In this document: in pieces, positions 43,729 to 56,367 of the stretch
Position numbering within the stretch: the first letter of the stretch is position 1
Layout of the letters: every line of letters starts with the position of its first letter
DNA from: Hemileia vastatrix
Lineage: Eukaryota > Basidiomycota > Pucciniomycetes > Pucciniales > Zaghouaniaceae
DNA length: 64,000 nt
Assembly (NCBI GenBank): GCA_030280995.1
Contig: JASXTE010000004.1
Coordinates: 14,786,501 to 14,850,500 of the forward strand
Direction: 5' to 3'
Notes under the pieces: model-generated
Seen by the model: the letters and a program-made list of their open reading frames with translations, nothing else
Databases searched by the model: none
Told to the model about the DNA's origin: nothing
Made by a program: the position numbers and the translations under genes

Positions 43729-44249
43729 CCTTATCCTTCTGAAATTTATATTTTTTATTTTTAATTTCTCTATTTTTTAATTTTTACATTTTTGTTGTTT
43801 TTCTATTATTTATATTGTTTTCTTAACTAATTCTTATAAACAGAATATTATGGTTTTCTTGATCCTCTAATTTTATTCATAGTAATTACTTTGAAGAAAT
43901 TATTGATTTTTTTGAAAAAAATTTTATAAACACAAAATAATTATCTTGATTTTATTGAATTGATATCTATCATTCTATACTTTTTTATCTGTGATTTTCT
44001 ATTCCATAAGTTTCTATAATTATTATAGCTTTTCTGATTCATTTGATTTAAAAAGTTTCTTTGAAGTTTAAAAATATTATGATTAATATACTATTCTAAT
44101 TTTGGTTTCATTAAATAATTCTTGAAATTTGTTTATATTCTTGCTTTAAGACTTTTGTTGTTTTTCATTATTTTTGTGATATTTATGATTTTGATGAGTT
44201 TAATAAATTTTACATCTTCAATCAATTAGGTGAATTTTTTGGTTTAATG
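43729..44249. other. AT-rich, nothing recognised
   Basis: Continues the pre-insertion sequence interrupted at 34973. No gene or repeat unit identified. Confidence 0.4.
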
Positions 44250-46606
44250 ATATTCATAATTTATTCTAATTTAAAAAAAATAATTTAATAATTTTAACAA
44301 ATTTTTAGATTTTTTATATTTTTTTATTTGTTAATTTTTTGGATTTTTTGGTGATATAGTTTAAAAAAATTTTTTTTTGTGATTATAAGTGTTTTTATGA
44401 TAACATTGATATTTTAATGATTTTAAGGAATATTTTAATTATTTAGATATATTTAGGTTTTCAAGATTTATACCATTTATAAGATTTATTTAATTTTTAA
44501 ATTTATATAATTTAAATAATAATAATTATTATTATTATTTAATTTCTTTATTTTTATGATTTTTATGAATTTTTCATTTTCTTAATTTTCTTAATTTTTT
44601 AATTTTAATGAAATTTTTAAAATTATTATAAATTATGATTTTTTTAATTTTTTAATTGATTTTTTTTCAAAAATTTAATTTTTATTTTTATTTTTTATGA
44701 TTTTCTATTTTTTATAATTTTTTTTTTGATTTTTATGATTTTTTTTGATTTTTTTTAATTTTATTTTTGACTTTTATGATTTTTTATATGATTTTATGAT
44801 TTCTTTGAATTTTTTGAATTTTTATGTTTTGTTTTGATTTTTTAGGTTTTTTTTTTGATTTTTTTTGATTTTTTGGTTTTTTTTCATCTTTATGATTTAT
44901 ATGATTTTTTATGATTTTATGATTTTTATGATTTTTTTTTTAATTTTTATGACCTTTTTGAATTTTTTGAAATTAATGTATTTGATGAAGATAATGATTT
45001 TCACAATTTTATAATTTTTTTATTCAATTTTCCTTATATTTATTTAACAATTGTTTTTTGATATTGATTGGTTTTTTTTTAGTTGACACATTTTTTTGGA
45101 TACACTCAGAGGGCTATATTTGAATAATCAATATCATGTTGCATATTACATAGATATGTTGGGCGAGAGAAATTTATGTTTGCCCTTATAAATTTTGACA
45201 TTTGACTATTACACGGGGACAAAAATGATGTAACATTTAATTGTTAATGATTTTTCAGCAAGCAGCTTGGTTGATGCAAGCTGCCCCTATCTGTCATTGA
45301 ACATTTAAATCATAAATGCAGCAAACAATTGGTTTCTTAGCATACATTGATTATCTCATGTTTTGTTTTAGAAAACAGCCTTTCTTTTGCCAAACATCTA
45401 GAGAATAGCATTTTTTTGTTGAAAGATTTTGAAGTGAGCATGACATAGTTCAGTTTTTGCTGCATTCCAATCATTTAACAAAGTATACTGGGGAATGTTC
45501 AAATATCATGAACCAGAACTATTTGTGCAATTTTACATGTCCAATAATCATGTAGCTTATGGTGTGTTAGTATTTTTTGAGTATTACATGGGGGGAAAAA
45601 ATGATGTAACATTTAATTGTTAATGATGTTTCAGTGATTGGCTTGGTTGATTCAAGTAGCCCCTATTTGTCATTGAACATGTAAATCATTACTGCAGAAA
45701 ATAATTTGTTTCTTAACATACATTGATGATCTCATGTTTTGTTATAGAAAACAGCCTTTCTTTTTACAAACACCTAAGTAAATAGCATTTTTTATTGAAA
45801 AATTTTAAAGTGAGAGTGAAATAGTTCAGTTTTTGCTGCACTCTATTTGTTTAAAAACCTATACTGGCAAATTTTCAAATCTCATGAACCAGAACTATTT
45901 GTGCAATTTTTCATGTTCAATAATTATGTAGCTTATGGTGGGCTAGTCCATTGTTTTTTATGCATATGCCTTGCTATTATTTTTGATGTAAATGTTTTTA
46001 AGATATTTATTTTCTTACCAAAGGTGGATTTAGGAATGTGTAGAGGAGAGATGAGAATTATTCAAGATAAAAAGAATGATGGTGTATAGCAAAAAATCAG
46101 TGACATAATGAGGTAATATAGATTATGGGTGGTTAAGTAAAAGGGAGAAAGACAGAGGCAGCATGAGGGGAGAGAGTAGTTAGAGTAGGATATTAAGGAA
46201 GTCAGGAAGAGGAGAAGGGAGTATAGAGAAACTAAAGTAGAGGCTCATGATGGAGAAAGAATAAAAACTAGACATAATTATATGTTTGACATGGGTAAGT
46301 TGATTATTTCACAATGATGAGAACAGCATCTAATTAAGAGGGTGAGAATGAGAATTCATGATAAAAGCAAAAAAATTAAAGAACAAATCACTCACAAAGA
46401 TTTAGGAGAAGGAGGATATATGAATGAGGGGCAGGAGATGTAACAAAGGGGGACATAAATGTCAGACAAACAAAAGAATCAAGGGATCAAAAATTTTTAC
46501 TTCCAGAGTTATTCCCTTGGCCCAAAAAGTGACATTCCACTTTTTGTAACAGAAATGCACCCATGAATGGAATAGGGTCCCAAAACTAAACATGACACCT
46601 AGTTCA
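44250..46606. repeat. Right arm of the long inverted repeat
   Basis: Reverse complement of 27,743-29,600, with a T-rich part (44,250-44,990), a unique part, and an LTR-like outer end at 46,130-46,606 whose minus-strand start is TGAACTAGGTGTCATGTTTA. It contains a direct duplication of about 390 bp (45,190-45,575 and 45,580-45,945) that the left arm lacks. Confidence 0.8.
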
Positions 46607-46639
46607 TGTCTTATTCCCCCTGTGCTTGGGTATTATTAA

Positions 46640-47040
46640 TGGGGTAAGTGGCGTGTCTTATGAGCTGACCTTGTTCCTCTGGCAAGAGTTGCACACCACT
46701 ACATGGCACTAGATGTATACCTTCATGTACATCCAGTTAAATTTGATATTTAACAGCTCCACTGTCTTCAGTAGTCCTGTGTGTCCTGCCATTGGATAGT
46801 TATGGCTTGATTTAATCACCTGGATCTTGTGCTCTTCATCATTTGAACCACTATCCTACTATTCCAATACAGTGTTTCCCCTTTCAGGTGATACTCCTCC
46901 AATACTTTCCTTACCAATACCTCTTTGGATAAGAGAGACTTAACCAGCTCCTTTACTCCCTCATCCTTTTCCTGCCACCTCCTTACTCATTCCATCAAAT
47001 CCTCATCTGCCAATTCTTCCTCATATACCATTACCCACAG
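46640..47040 (-). pseudogene. Gypsy pol fragment: integrase zinc-binding domain
   Basis: The minus strand reads EELADEDLME.., EEYHLKGETLYWNSRIVV, HNYPMAGHTGLL and CNSCQRNK across frame changes. This is the H-x-H..C-x2-C domain. It is followed directly by a polypurine run and an LTR start at 46606, so the integrase core is deleted. Confidence 0.7.
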
Positions 47041-47052
47041 GAGGAGAAAAAT

Positions 47053-47300
47053 TGTGAACTAGACGTCAAGTTTAGTTTAGTGACCCTATTCCATTAATGG
47101 GTACATTTTTCTGACAAAACATAGAATTTCACTTTTTGGGCCAATGGCACGACTATAGAAGTAACCATTATAGATCCCTTGATTCTTTTGATTGTCTGAC
47201 ATTAACATCCCCCTTTCTTACTCCTCCTAAACCTCATTTATTTATCCTCCTTCTCCTCAATCTTCATGAGTAATTTGTTTTTTTATTTTTTTGTTTTTAT
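47053..47300 (+). repeat. LTR fragment, inverted relative to 46,130-46,606
   Basis: TGTGAACTAGACGTCAAGTT onward matches the reverse complement of 46,370-46,606 (CACTTTTTGGGCCAA.GG, CCCTTGATTCTTTTG), so the pol fragment lies between facing LTR ends. Confidence 0.7.
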
Positions 47301-47949
47301 CATGAAATTTTTTTTTGCCCTCTTTATTAGATAAGTTTCTTATTGTGATATAGTACATTTTTTCTGACAAGTTTTTTTTTCACTTCTCCCTCAGCTCTTT
47401 TAAATATTATTCTCCTTGATATCCATACTCTTTTTTAATTTGAAGAAAAGAAGAACTTCCAAGTTTTTGTTTTTCCCTTTTTGATAAAAAATTGTTTCTG
47501 TATTAGAAGTACATACCTTTTACTTTCTTTAAACTTTTTCATTTTCCTATATCTTTCTCTTTTACATGTCAGCCCTCAATAATTAGAACCCCTTTTTTCC
47601 TCATCACTATTCCCTAATCTTTTTCTCTCATATTAGCTCCTTTAACATTACTGATTTATCTCCTCCCTTTCCAAGCCTTTTGTTTTCTCCCTTTGGTGAA
47701 TATTGAAATTTTTGAATATGAAGTTTTTGAGAATGATTCAATAAATAATGATGCAATATTTATGTTTTCACATAAAAGCTACTGATAGATACAAAAAAAT
47801 TTTCATTATTCAAATTATAATAAAAGTTCAATCAAATTCATTGAACTAATCCAAAGAGTGACCTGTGAATATTGACATGCTTTAACAGGTAATTTATAAG
47901 AAATTACATTGTGATTAATTACAGAATATAACTCCCTCCAAGAAATCTC
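47301..47949. other. No supported gene
   Basis: T- and C-rich DNA, possibly the rest of the LTR. Nothing recognised. Confidence 0.4.
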
Positions 47950-50900
47950 AAGGTACTATAACTCACCACAGACTTCATTAGATTCTTCTTCTACTAAAGT
48001 TCCAGTAGTAGGCTCTTCATCTTGCGATACAACTACTTGATAAAAAAATAGCATTATTTCTTTCAGTTCCTGATTTATCAGACTGAACAGCAGGCTCTTG
48101 CTCTCCAGGGGGGGCAGGAGTTTCGGAGTTCTCCACTGGAGGAGGAGCAGTGGACTCAGAATCCTCCTTGCTGGTGGGTGCGGTATACTTGGCACTGTCT
48201 ATGGGTGGGGACAAATCAGGAAGTACAGATGTTTCAATCACATTAAGAGGCAGAGGCATAAATGAAACAGGTGAAGGTGCAGATGGGTCAATTGGCACCA
48301 TACAGGTGTCTGTAATGAATTTTTTTGGTGTTATAATTGAATGTTCACCAGGCCAAATTATTAATCATTATCAGATTTTAAATCTTGAAAATTGTGGGTG
48401 AGTTTATGACATCACAAAAAAATATGACTCACTTGTTGAGGTAGCATGATCATATGGTTGTGTATTCATCATGCCATCTTGAAAATCATTAAGCAGATTA
48501 CTTTCTTCAGTAACTGTAACAGTATTGATTTTAATCACTGAATCAATTTCTTTCAAGGCATCCAAAGTAATTAATACTCAAAAGTGACTTGAGGTAATTC
48601 AACTAGTTCCACAATTCTTGAAATAAGACTTTTCTGTTGAGATACTACTGCTTGTTCCACAAATGAATTGGGGAATACAGGCTCCCATTTTCCAGGCTTA
48701 CCTGTGGGCTTCTCTTGAGGGAGCTCAGTAGCTTGAGCCTTCTCCTCATGACTGGTGGAGTCAGCCAACTTGTGGATCTCTTCATGTGAGGATAAATTAT
48801 TCAAAGTGCCATCCCATGCTGCAGGTATCAGTGACTCATTTTCTTCTTCCATAGGGGAAAAGGAAAATCTGCTAGTCTTTTTTGGTGAGGAGACACCTAC
48901 CCCAGTGTCCTTTGAATCAAGTGAAATTTTGATTCAGTTTTCCCTGGAAGGATAGGAAAAGAGGATTCAGCTTCAAACAAAGGTTTAGACACAGAAAAAT
49001 TCCACTAATCCAAAGCTAAAAATACAGATAATTAAATTTCTTGCACAGTAGTAACAATCAGCACTTTGATGGTGTGACAAGTAAGTATTTTTCAGACAAT
49101 GATATCAGCCATGATCAAAATAAAAGTCTAGATAATTAGTTCAGTATTAATAGAATGATGCCATAATGTAACTTACTTGGAGTGGGGACAGGCTCCTCCA
49201 GATTTTTATCAATGACACCAACTTTAGCATCAACCTGGACATTTCCTATATTTACTAGTACATACAATTTTTATATTAGACAAAAATACAATTTACTTTT
49301 AGGCATCCCAAGAAATTTTGTCTCACTAGTGACTTCAGATGATTCTTAACCCTTTACAAACTTATCCACAGACACCTTATCCTTGCACACTACTTTTCCT
49401 TCTTCATTTTTCATGTGGAAACATTTGGCTGCTTCCTCAACAGTTCTAATCCCAGCTTCATCCTCTGCTACAGAAACATAAGATTAAATTTTTCCCCAGA
49501 ATTCAAAGTTGACTCAGATTCCTCCTGGCTAATGTGAGGATACACCTCAATTCTATATTTAGGTGGGGTGGTGTCACATGAAGATTCCTCAGTAACAGAG
49601 GAGACAGATGTCTTTTATTCCTCCAGAACAGTATGTAAAGATGAATCAGGTGCATCCCATTGTACCATCACAGATGAATCCTTTTCTCCATAAGTTTAAG
49701 GCATAGACATGTCTATTTTCTCCAAATAAGCATCTGGGGCCAGGGTAATAGAGGGCAAAAATGTGAGAAAAATGTTAATTGTGTGATTAAAAATTAGGAG
49801 AACTGGAAATGGGTAATTGTGAGAAGATAGGATTAACTTTTTTAGGTTGAATCATTCCCTTGATGTAGGCCCATGGATTGACCTTGAGAATTTTTTACAA
49901 GAAATTTGCCTTCATGAATTAGAAAAGTTTTCAAGTTTCATTCTTCATCTTTTAAGGCTATAACTTTTTTATCATCATGTGTCACAGTCCCAGAAACAGA
50001 CTTTTCACCTTGTGATGCCATTGCTTGTTCAAAAAGAGCTAAATCAGTATCTTTGACTTCTGTCTCTTCAGTCCTCACTGCAGTTTTTTCATTTGCAGGA
50101 AAAGTAAGAGCTTCTGTGTTTTCCACCAGTTGAGGGATATTTAACTCCAAGAATTTCTGAGTGAGGGGAGAAGACAGGCAAGCTCTCCCGTTAGGTGAGG
50201 ATACATCACCTGAATTCTACTCTGAAGCAAGAGTTTCTAATGACTTGGGTTCCTCTTTACCATCAGGAATAGAATTTTAAGTTTCATCCAATGGTGGAGA
50301 CAATGATTCAAGAAATAAAGATTTGAAAGTATTGATGTTATCCATATTAGTGCTGGTAATACCTTTGACTTTTGAGAAAGGAAATATTCATTAGGTGTGA
50401 GTATTAACTATATTCAGATTGAAAATCATGAGGATTTAATCATGAAGAAATATTACTTACTACTTGAAGAATCATCCTCCAGATTTTTGCTCATCATATC
50501 ATCTTAAGAATTAGTAGTTAACTCAAAGAACTTTCAGGTTAGGTAGTAAATGAATTTATTTCAAAAAATTTCATATATTTACATCTCACCATTTAACTCA
50601 TGTGATTACACTTCCTCCAGAGTCCCATAAGTAAGCTTTTCATCTGGAGATGCAACTACTAGTTCAAAACCAACTGCATCAGTTGGTTCAGTTATTGGCT
50701 CATGCACGGCTTCCAGCTCTACAGGGGTACAGGAGTTTCAGAGTTTACCGCAGGAAAATGAGAAGTTGACTCAGACTTCTCCTGTCTGGTGGATGTGCAA
50801 GCCTTGTTACTCTCCAAAGTTGGGAACATTTCATCTACAGCATCCTCTAAAATTTGAGTCACTGATGGCTCAGTTTCCTCTTGGATGTTAGGTACAGATA

Positions 50901-51340
50901 ATAGAGTTACATGCAAACCTGTTTGATTAGATAACTCATTCTCTTGAGGAGCTAGATGCACAAACTAGCAAGTGAAATAGAATTCATTATATTAATAAAA
51001 TCTGGGAAAAATATTACCTACCTGCTGAGGGAGTGTCATATCCTAGATATGGGCTAATAACCTCATCTTGAGAATCTTTTTCAGGGTTGCTTCCTACAAG
51101 AACTATAGCACGGTTTAGGTCACATGTTGTAGTAAATTCTTCAAAGGTTTATTTAGTAATTAGTACTCACCTGTGATTTCAGGTAGCTCATGAATTGTTT
51201 CTTTTGTTCTTCTCTTAGGTTCTTCTACTTTTCACACAAATTTTGGTTGTTCTTGTATCAAATCAGCATCTTGAACTGCTGTTGAACCAGTTTCAGCTGT
51301 GTATACTTCCACTACTGAAGATACAGAAGCTTCTGAGTTC
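47950..51340 (-). pseudogene. Unrecognised repeated-exon gene, acidic Pro/Ser/Thr/Glu-rich
   Basis: Four or five minus-strand exon-like units lie about 0.8-0.9 kb apart (48,301-47,950; 48,852-48,571; about 49,700-49,460; 50,150-49,938; 50,961-50,610). They share motifs: EESESTxxPxVNSETPxP, then FEQAMASQGEKSVSGT-type (YQVVVSQDEEPTTGTLVEEE; ELVVASPDEKLTYGTLEE). Smaller companion exons such as FQDGMMNTQPYDHATSTS and DSQDEVISPYLGYDTPSAG end at good donors (GTGAGT, GTAGGT, GTAAGT near 48,433, 51,020 and 50,461). Some units carry stops. No signal peptide or catalytic domain was seen. It could be a decayed host gene, a transposon cargo or an intron-rich surface-type protein. Function unknown. Confidence 0.45.
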
Positions 51341-51699
51341 TTTATTGGTAGTGGTTTTGATTACAAAATGTCCTCATAGAAAGTTGTAGTGACTGGATTG
51401 GTGATCTCCATAGGTGAGAACACATCTGCCACAGTGACAGTTGTAGCAAAAGGCTGTGATGATGAGGTCTCTTCCTATGCTGGAGGCAGAGACAACTCAT
51501 ATTTTTCAGGAATAAGGTGAAGTTATTATTTAAACACCTCTTGAATTTTAGGACCAAATGATTCAACTTCACCCATAGGTGGAAGAATAGATGGATTATT
51601 CTCTGAGAGGCTACATGCATAGAGAAGTCAATGTAATCTAAAAAAGTATCAGTTCCCACTTTTAAGCAGTTAAAAGTAAACATCAAAATTGGTATTTAC

Positions 51700-52146
51700 A
51701 AATCTTTCATCCAAAATGAAGGTTTTTAACATGCATCATCCATGCTGCTTTCTGATTACCATCAAGAAGATTAATTTATATAAGCCATATATAAAAGGGT
51801 GATGGAGAGTCAAAAGTGGGCCAGTGAGGGATATAAAGAGGGACACCAGCTTTGATATACAAAGCATTTATGAGAGGAATTAAGAAAGATTAAACAAGAA
51901 TTGAATGAGAGGGTGTGAGAGGTAGAGTGAGAAGGGAAGAAAATGCAGATATGAAGATAAAAACTCACCATAGATGGGAAAAGAGGGGGAGAAGGCATCA
52001 GATGGAGGGATGCCAACTTCAGATAAACAAAAAAAAATGTGAGAACAACTAGGGCCACTCTGAATGTTTTGAAACAGGGTTACTTCATGAAACAGACCTA
52101 GAAGCATACAATGTGACCAAAAACTGAACTTGATGTCTAGTTCACA
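51700..52146 (-). repeat. LTR of the minus-strand Gypsy element E
   Basis: On the minus strand it starts TGTGAACTAGACATCAAGTT, directly after a polypurine tract (AAGGGGAAAAAG). Same family as 27,743. The inner end is not fixed. Confidence 0.7.
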
Positions 52147-52359
52147 CTTTTTCCCCTTGTGACCCCCTCTTTAAGATCCCCCTTCAATAGAGTTGTGCCA
52201 ACAGTGTGCAGTGGGTTTGGTGCTGGGTGCAAGATCAAAAAACAAAATTAATGCTACTTAGAAGTTCTGCCCAGTGCACTTGCCAGAGAGTTAAATTTTA
52301 AGCAGTTAGTAAGGTTTCCAATTTTTTGTGATCTGTGGAGATAATAACTCATAAACAGT

Positions 52360-54170
52360 GTGGCCCCCCTTCCAAATAGTGGGGCCAGGTGCATAAAGAT
52401 TCTACTAATTCCAACAGCTCCTTATGATACATCTCATAGCTCAGTTTGGCACCTATTAGTGTACATGAAAAATATGCTACTGGGTGTAAGACATTTTTTG
52501 GTATCATTTTGGGATAATTCCACACCTAGTGTAAAGTCTGAACAGTCACATTCCAGAACAAATGGCTCTAGTAAGTCTGGGATTTCATGAGTAGGGGCCA
52601 TCACAAATTTCATTTTTAGGTAGTCAAATAAATATTTTTGGCTAATTTTCCAATTGAATTTGGCTTCCTTCTTTGTGAGGTTGTGAAGTGGGTGGAAAAT
52701 GTGGGAACAGTTTTCAATAAAGCAGTGGTAAAAATTTTCAAAGCCAAAAAATGACTGGAGCTCCTTTAATTATTCTAGTTCTAGCAACTCTTTTACTACT
52801 TTTACTCTCTCCTGGTACATCCACACTATCCTTTGAAATGACAACACCCAGATAGGGGATTTCACTTACTGAGTAGACACATTTCCCAGTTTTGACCATA
52901 CTTGCACCTCTTTCAAGTGCTACAAGAAATCTTTCACTTGTAACTTGTGTTTCTCCATTGATCTGGAGTAAATCAAGATGTCATCTAGATAAAATTCCAC
53001 CTATATTACTATTCTATCTCTGAAGATGCTATTGGTGAAGTGTTGGAAATTGGAAGACACATTAAATGGACCAAAAGGCTATACCAAAAATTCAAAATGA
53101 CCAAATTTAGTGCAGAATTCCTGTTTGTGATTGGCTCCTTCTTTCACACATATTTTGTGGTAACCTGCTCTGAGATATATGGATGTAAAAGTTTCTGAAC
53201 CCAGAAGACTGTAAATCAGCTCAATATTTGGTGGAAAGGGATATCCTTTATTAACTTTCAGAACATTTAACCTTCTGAAATACATGCAAGGTCTTAATGA
53301 CCCATCTTTTGTGCCTGAAAAGATCACAGGGGATTCCCAGGGAGATTTTGATTTTCTGTTTAAGTCATTCTTCAAGCTTTATCAATCATATCTTTTAGCG
53401 CTGTTGACTCCCAGGTTTAAAATGGGATTATATTGTTAAATTGAGGATTTGTGCCTGAAATCATGTCAATGACAAAGTCATATGGTTGGTGAGGTGGAAG
53501 GTTCTTGACCCCTCCAACTTCAAAAAGTGGTAAGAACTTACAGTAAGCTTCATGAACTAATTCCTTGAGGCTTATTGTATGCTTTTAGGCATGGACATTA
53601 GCTGAAATCTTGGTGGATATGTTCCATGCTGTTGTGTCACATTCCAGTTACTCCTCTTCCTCCAGATCCCCATCCAAGTTGTGAAAATCAGCATCAAGAG
53701 AAAGTGTCAGCTCTTGCAGCAAGCCTAATGATGATAATAGAATACCAGGAGACTTTCCAGGATGAGCCAATGCTTTATCTGTGTCATCCACCTTTCTGTT
53801 CTATGCCTTCCCCCTTCTCTTGGTGTGCTTCATCTCCTCTCTGGTCCTCCCTTGTGTTTCAAACTGGCCCCCCATCCCCATTCTTCTGCTTAGAATCAAG
53901 GGAAAGTATTAGTTATGGATGAAAGTCAACTGATGATAACAGAACATCAGAAGACTTTCCAGGATGGGCCCCTGACTTCTGAGTGGTCCAGGGGTTCAAT
54001 ACTTTAGCACTGTTTTCCCTTCCCTCTGGTAAATTTATAGGTTATATTGGCCCAGCCATGTCATTCTCAGTACCATATCATACTGGCTCTTCAGTTTTGT
54101 TGCATATTCCTTGCATTGAGACTTTCTTTCATCACACCAGAATCTACAAAAAACTTTCTATTTTACTTCT
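52360..54170 (-). pseudogene. Gypsy element E pol: protease, reverse transcriptase, RNase H remains
   Basis: Minus strand: a protease-like VDSG near 54,120; PPHQPYDFVID (about 53,490); RT SKSPWESPVIFSG, DGSLRPCMYF.., TSIYLRAGYHKI and FGHFEFLV (53,375-53,079); then across frame breaks YLDDILIYS (about 52,990); FFGFENFYHCFI; and an RNase H start CDCSDFTLGVEL near 52,550. Many stops. No integrase remains before the LTR, so the 3' half is deleted. A ~40-bp direct repeat (AGACTTTCCAGGATG at 53,753 and 53,954) lies in the protease-RT spacer. Confidence 0.8.
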
Positions 54171-54218
54171 CCTCCCCCACCTTGTGATCCATCAAACATA
54201 CACAGGGGAAAAAAATGG

Positions 54219-54549
54219 TGAACTGGATGTCTAGCTCATATTTGTGACCCTATTCCATTCCTAGGTGTGTTTTTGTGAAAAACCATTGAATGTCACTTTT
54301 TGAGCCCACCTTATTTTTTGCCTTTGGAAGAGGATTTAAGTGGTTTGGTATGGGTATGCTTGTAAGAGAAGGAAGGAGGAGGTGCAAATAGAATTTTAGG
54401 ATGAATCCATGAATATGAGAGGAAATGAGCCAAGGAGATGCTAATGTCAGAAAAGCAAAAAAATAAGGTGGGGTCAAACAGGGTCACTCCACAAATCAGA
54501 CCCAGAGTAATACCCTGCAACCAAAAACTGAACTAGACATCTATTTCAG
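54219..54549. repeat. Two facing LTR fragments inside element E
   Basis: 54,219 onward (+) begins TGAACTGGATGTCTAGCTCA after AGGGGAAAAAAA. 54,549 backward (-) begins CTGAAATAGATGTCTAGTTC. Both are LTR 5' ends of the family at 27,743 and 47,053. Confidence 0.6.
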
Positions 54550-54898
54550 GGATTTTTCTCCTGTTATAATTAGAGGCCTTGGGTGGTCCAATTTTTCTTT
54601 TTTTTATTCTTCTGTAAGAACTTATTGGAAACAAAACAGTCTGTGGCCCCACATTTCATCAGGGCTTTTACTTTTATTGTGGTGTCAATTTCATTAAAGT
54701 TAATTTCAGTATAATACAATTATCACTTACTTCAAGTAGCTTACACTCTAATAATTCTTCTACTAACTCTACCTTATCCTTTCCTTCTAATCAACTCAAG
54801 GAGGGCACCAACTTCACTCCCAAGCGCAGTTGTTTACTTGCACCTTTCCTGTGCTATCCTCCACTTCTAAACCCTTATTTTCCCTCTTCACTCCCTTT
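54550..54898. other. No supported gene
   Basis: Spacer between LTR fragment and gag of element E; probably decayed gag 3' sequence. Nothing clear. Confidence 0.4.
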
Positions 54899-55479
54899 CT
54901 AAGTGACCATTACTTTCACACCTGATAAAAAAACTTTTCTCATGCTCCTTTGGTATTCTTCATCTGAAATTCTTCTCCTTCCACCAGGGCACTTTGCATT
55001 TTCTGCTTCAATATCCATGGTGTTCAGGTTCTGAGTACTGGACCCAGTTGATTGGGCATAGCTGCACCAGTGATAATCACCACTCCCACCATCCATGCAA
55101 TGGTGTTTTAATTCATTATCAATTTGAATTTCCATTTCCATGAGCATTTGGAGGTAGGTTGGATGTGGGTGACTTATTAAGGCATTCCTGATTTTCTGAA
55201 ATATTCCATTCCTGAAGTGAAACATGAATGCTCCTTCTCCCCATGAAATAACATGGCTGGAATGGCCTCTGGATTCTGAAACATACATGGCCATTGAATT
55301 TCTTTGGAATAACTGGTTTGATGTGTGTTCCAATGTTGTGGTCATGTCAGGATTACCAAATTCTAGCTCAAATGCGGCCATGAACTGGAATAAAGTTGTT
55401 ACCAACTTAGCATTTTCAAGGAGTTCTTTTGTATATGTCCTTTCCCATTGTTCCACTTCATCTGTGAGGTAGGATATTA
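54899..55479 (-). pseudogene. Gypsy element E gag, split by the insertion at 55,480
   Basis: The minus strand reads EQWERTYTKELLENAKLVTT, AFELEFGNPD, WGEGAFMFHFRNGIFQKIRN, LQMLMEMEIQIDNELKHH, NTMDIEAENAKCPGGRRRIS and DEEYQRSMRK, a retrotransposon gag with its zinc knuckle lost. Its upstream part lies beyond the other Gypsy element: joining 63,979-64,000 to 55,484 with one copy of GTAAT gives an open frame (..LQYKIKLLISYLTDEVEQW..). Confidence 0.85.
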
Positions 55480-55484
55480 GTAAT

Positions 55485-56290
55485 TGTCATGAGCCACGTG
55501 ACACTCGAGGCAAAGCAGCTCATTAAATCAATAAAACAGAGGTCTAAATCAATACTCGAAGCGCAGAGAGCAATTCTACCTAGCAACAGCAACTTCCCTT
55601 TGTGTACCCACTATTGGACTGCGCTAATCTAAACTTTAAATCTAAATTAGTCAATTTCTCAAAAGTGTGTTTAGGCTTTTCTTCGATAAGCAATGCACAG
55701 TGCAATAGTCAATGCAATATTCCGCTAAAAGGTTTATTAAGTATCTGTGGTTTATTAAAAAGGGTAGTGAGCATGGATGGGTTGGTTAGTGGAGGATAAA
55801 AGGGGTAGTGGATGTTAGTGAGGAAGATCCAGGTGTAACAGGTGTAAATTTGGAGGTCTGTGGTGTGCGGAATGATGGATGGGTATGAGGTCAATGCGAG
55901 GAGGAGTAATAAATATAAAAGGGGTTGAATTTCGGTTTGAGGTCTCTTTAGAATTAAATTATAAAACGTATTTATAGTTAATAGTGGTAAAACTGCAAGT
56001 TAAATCATTGTTATTGTACATTTCCCTTTTCCTTAAATAATAATTTCTCAATTTAAATCTTTGATTGTTGAGTGTTACAACCCTTTGTGAGATTCTAAGA
56101 ATATTAGTATTACCTTAAAATATATTAAGATTCTTCTCGAATATAACTCAAAGCAGTAGCTCTTCCTTTGAGTCATCTTCAAATCACCTCCTCAAACATT
56201 TCCTCTGTGCCTCAAAGAAGTCTCTAAACTTTGTCCCTCGTCTCACTTTAAGGAACACCCTTGACCTTGAGCCTAGGTTGTCTGGTGAAA
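55485..56290 (+). repeat. Left LTR of element D
   Basis: Starts TGTCATGAGCCACGTGACAC. TATA box TATAAAAG at 55914-55921. The end is decayed (GGTGAAA where the right LTR has GGTGACA). Confidence 0.9.
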
Positions 56291-56367
56291 GTATAATTTA
56301 ATTCTCTGTAGTTCTCATTCTTTGCACTACTGAGTCCTTTTTCAGGTGTTTCTAAATCCTTTTAAAA

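Noticed and set aside
53626..53922. 98-codon plus-strand frame with Cys/Pro
   Set aside because: Antisense to the protease-RT spacer of decayed Gypsy element E; no domain.
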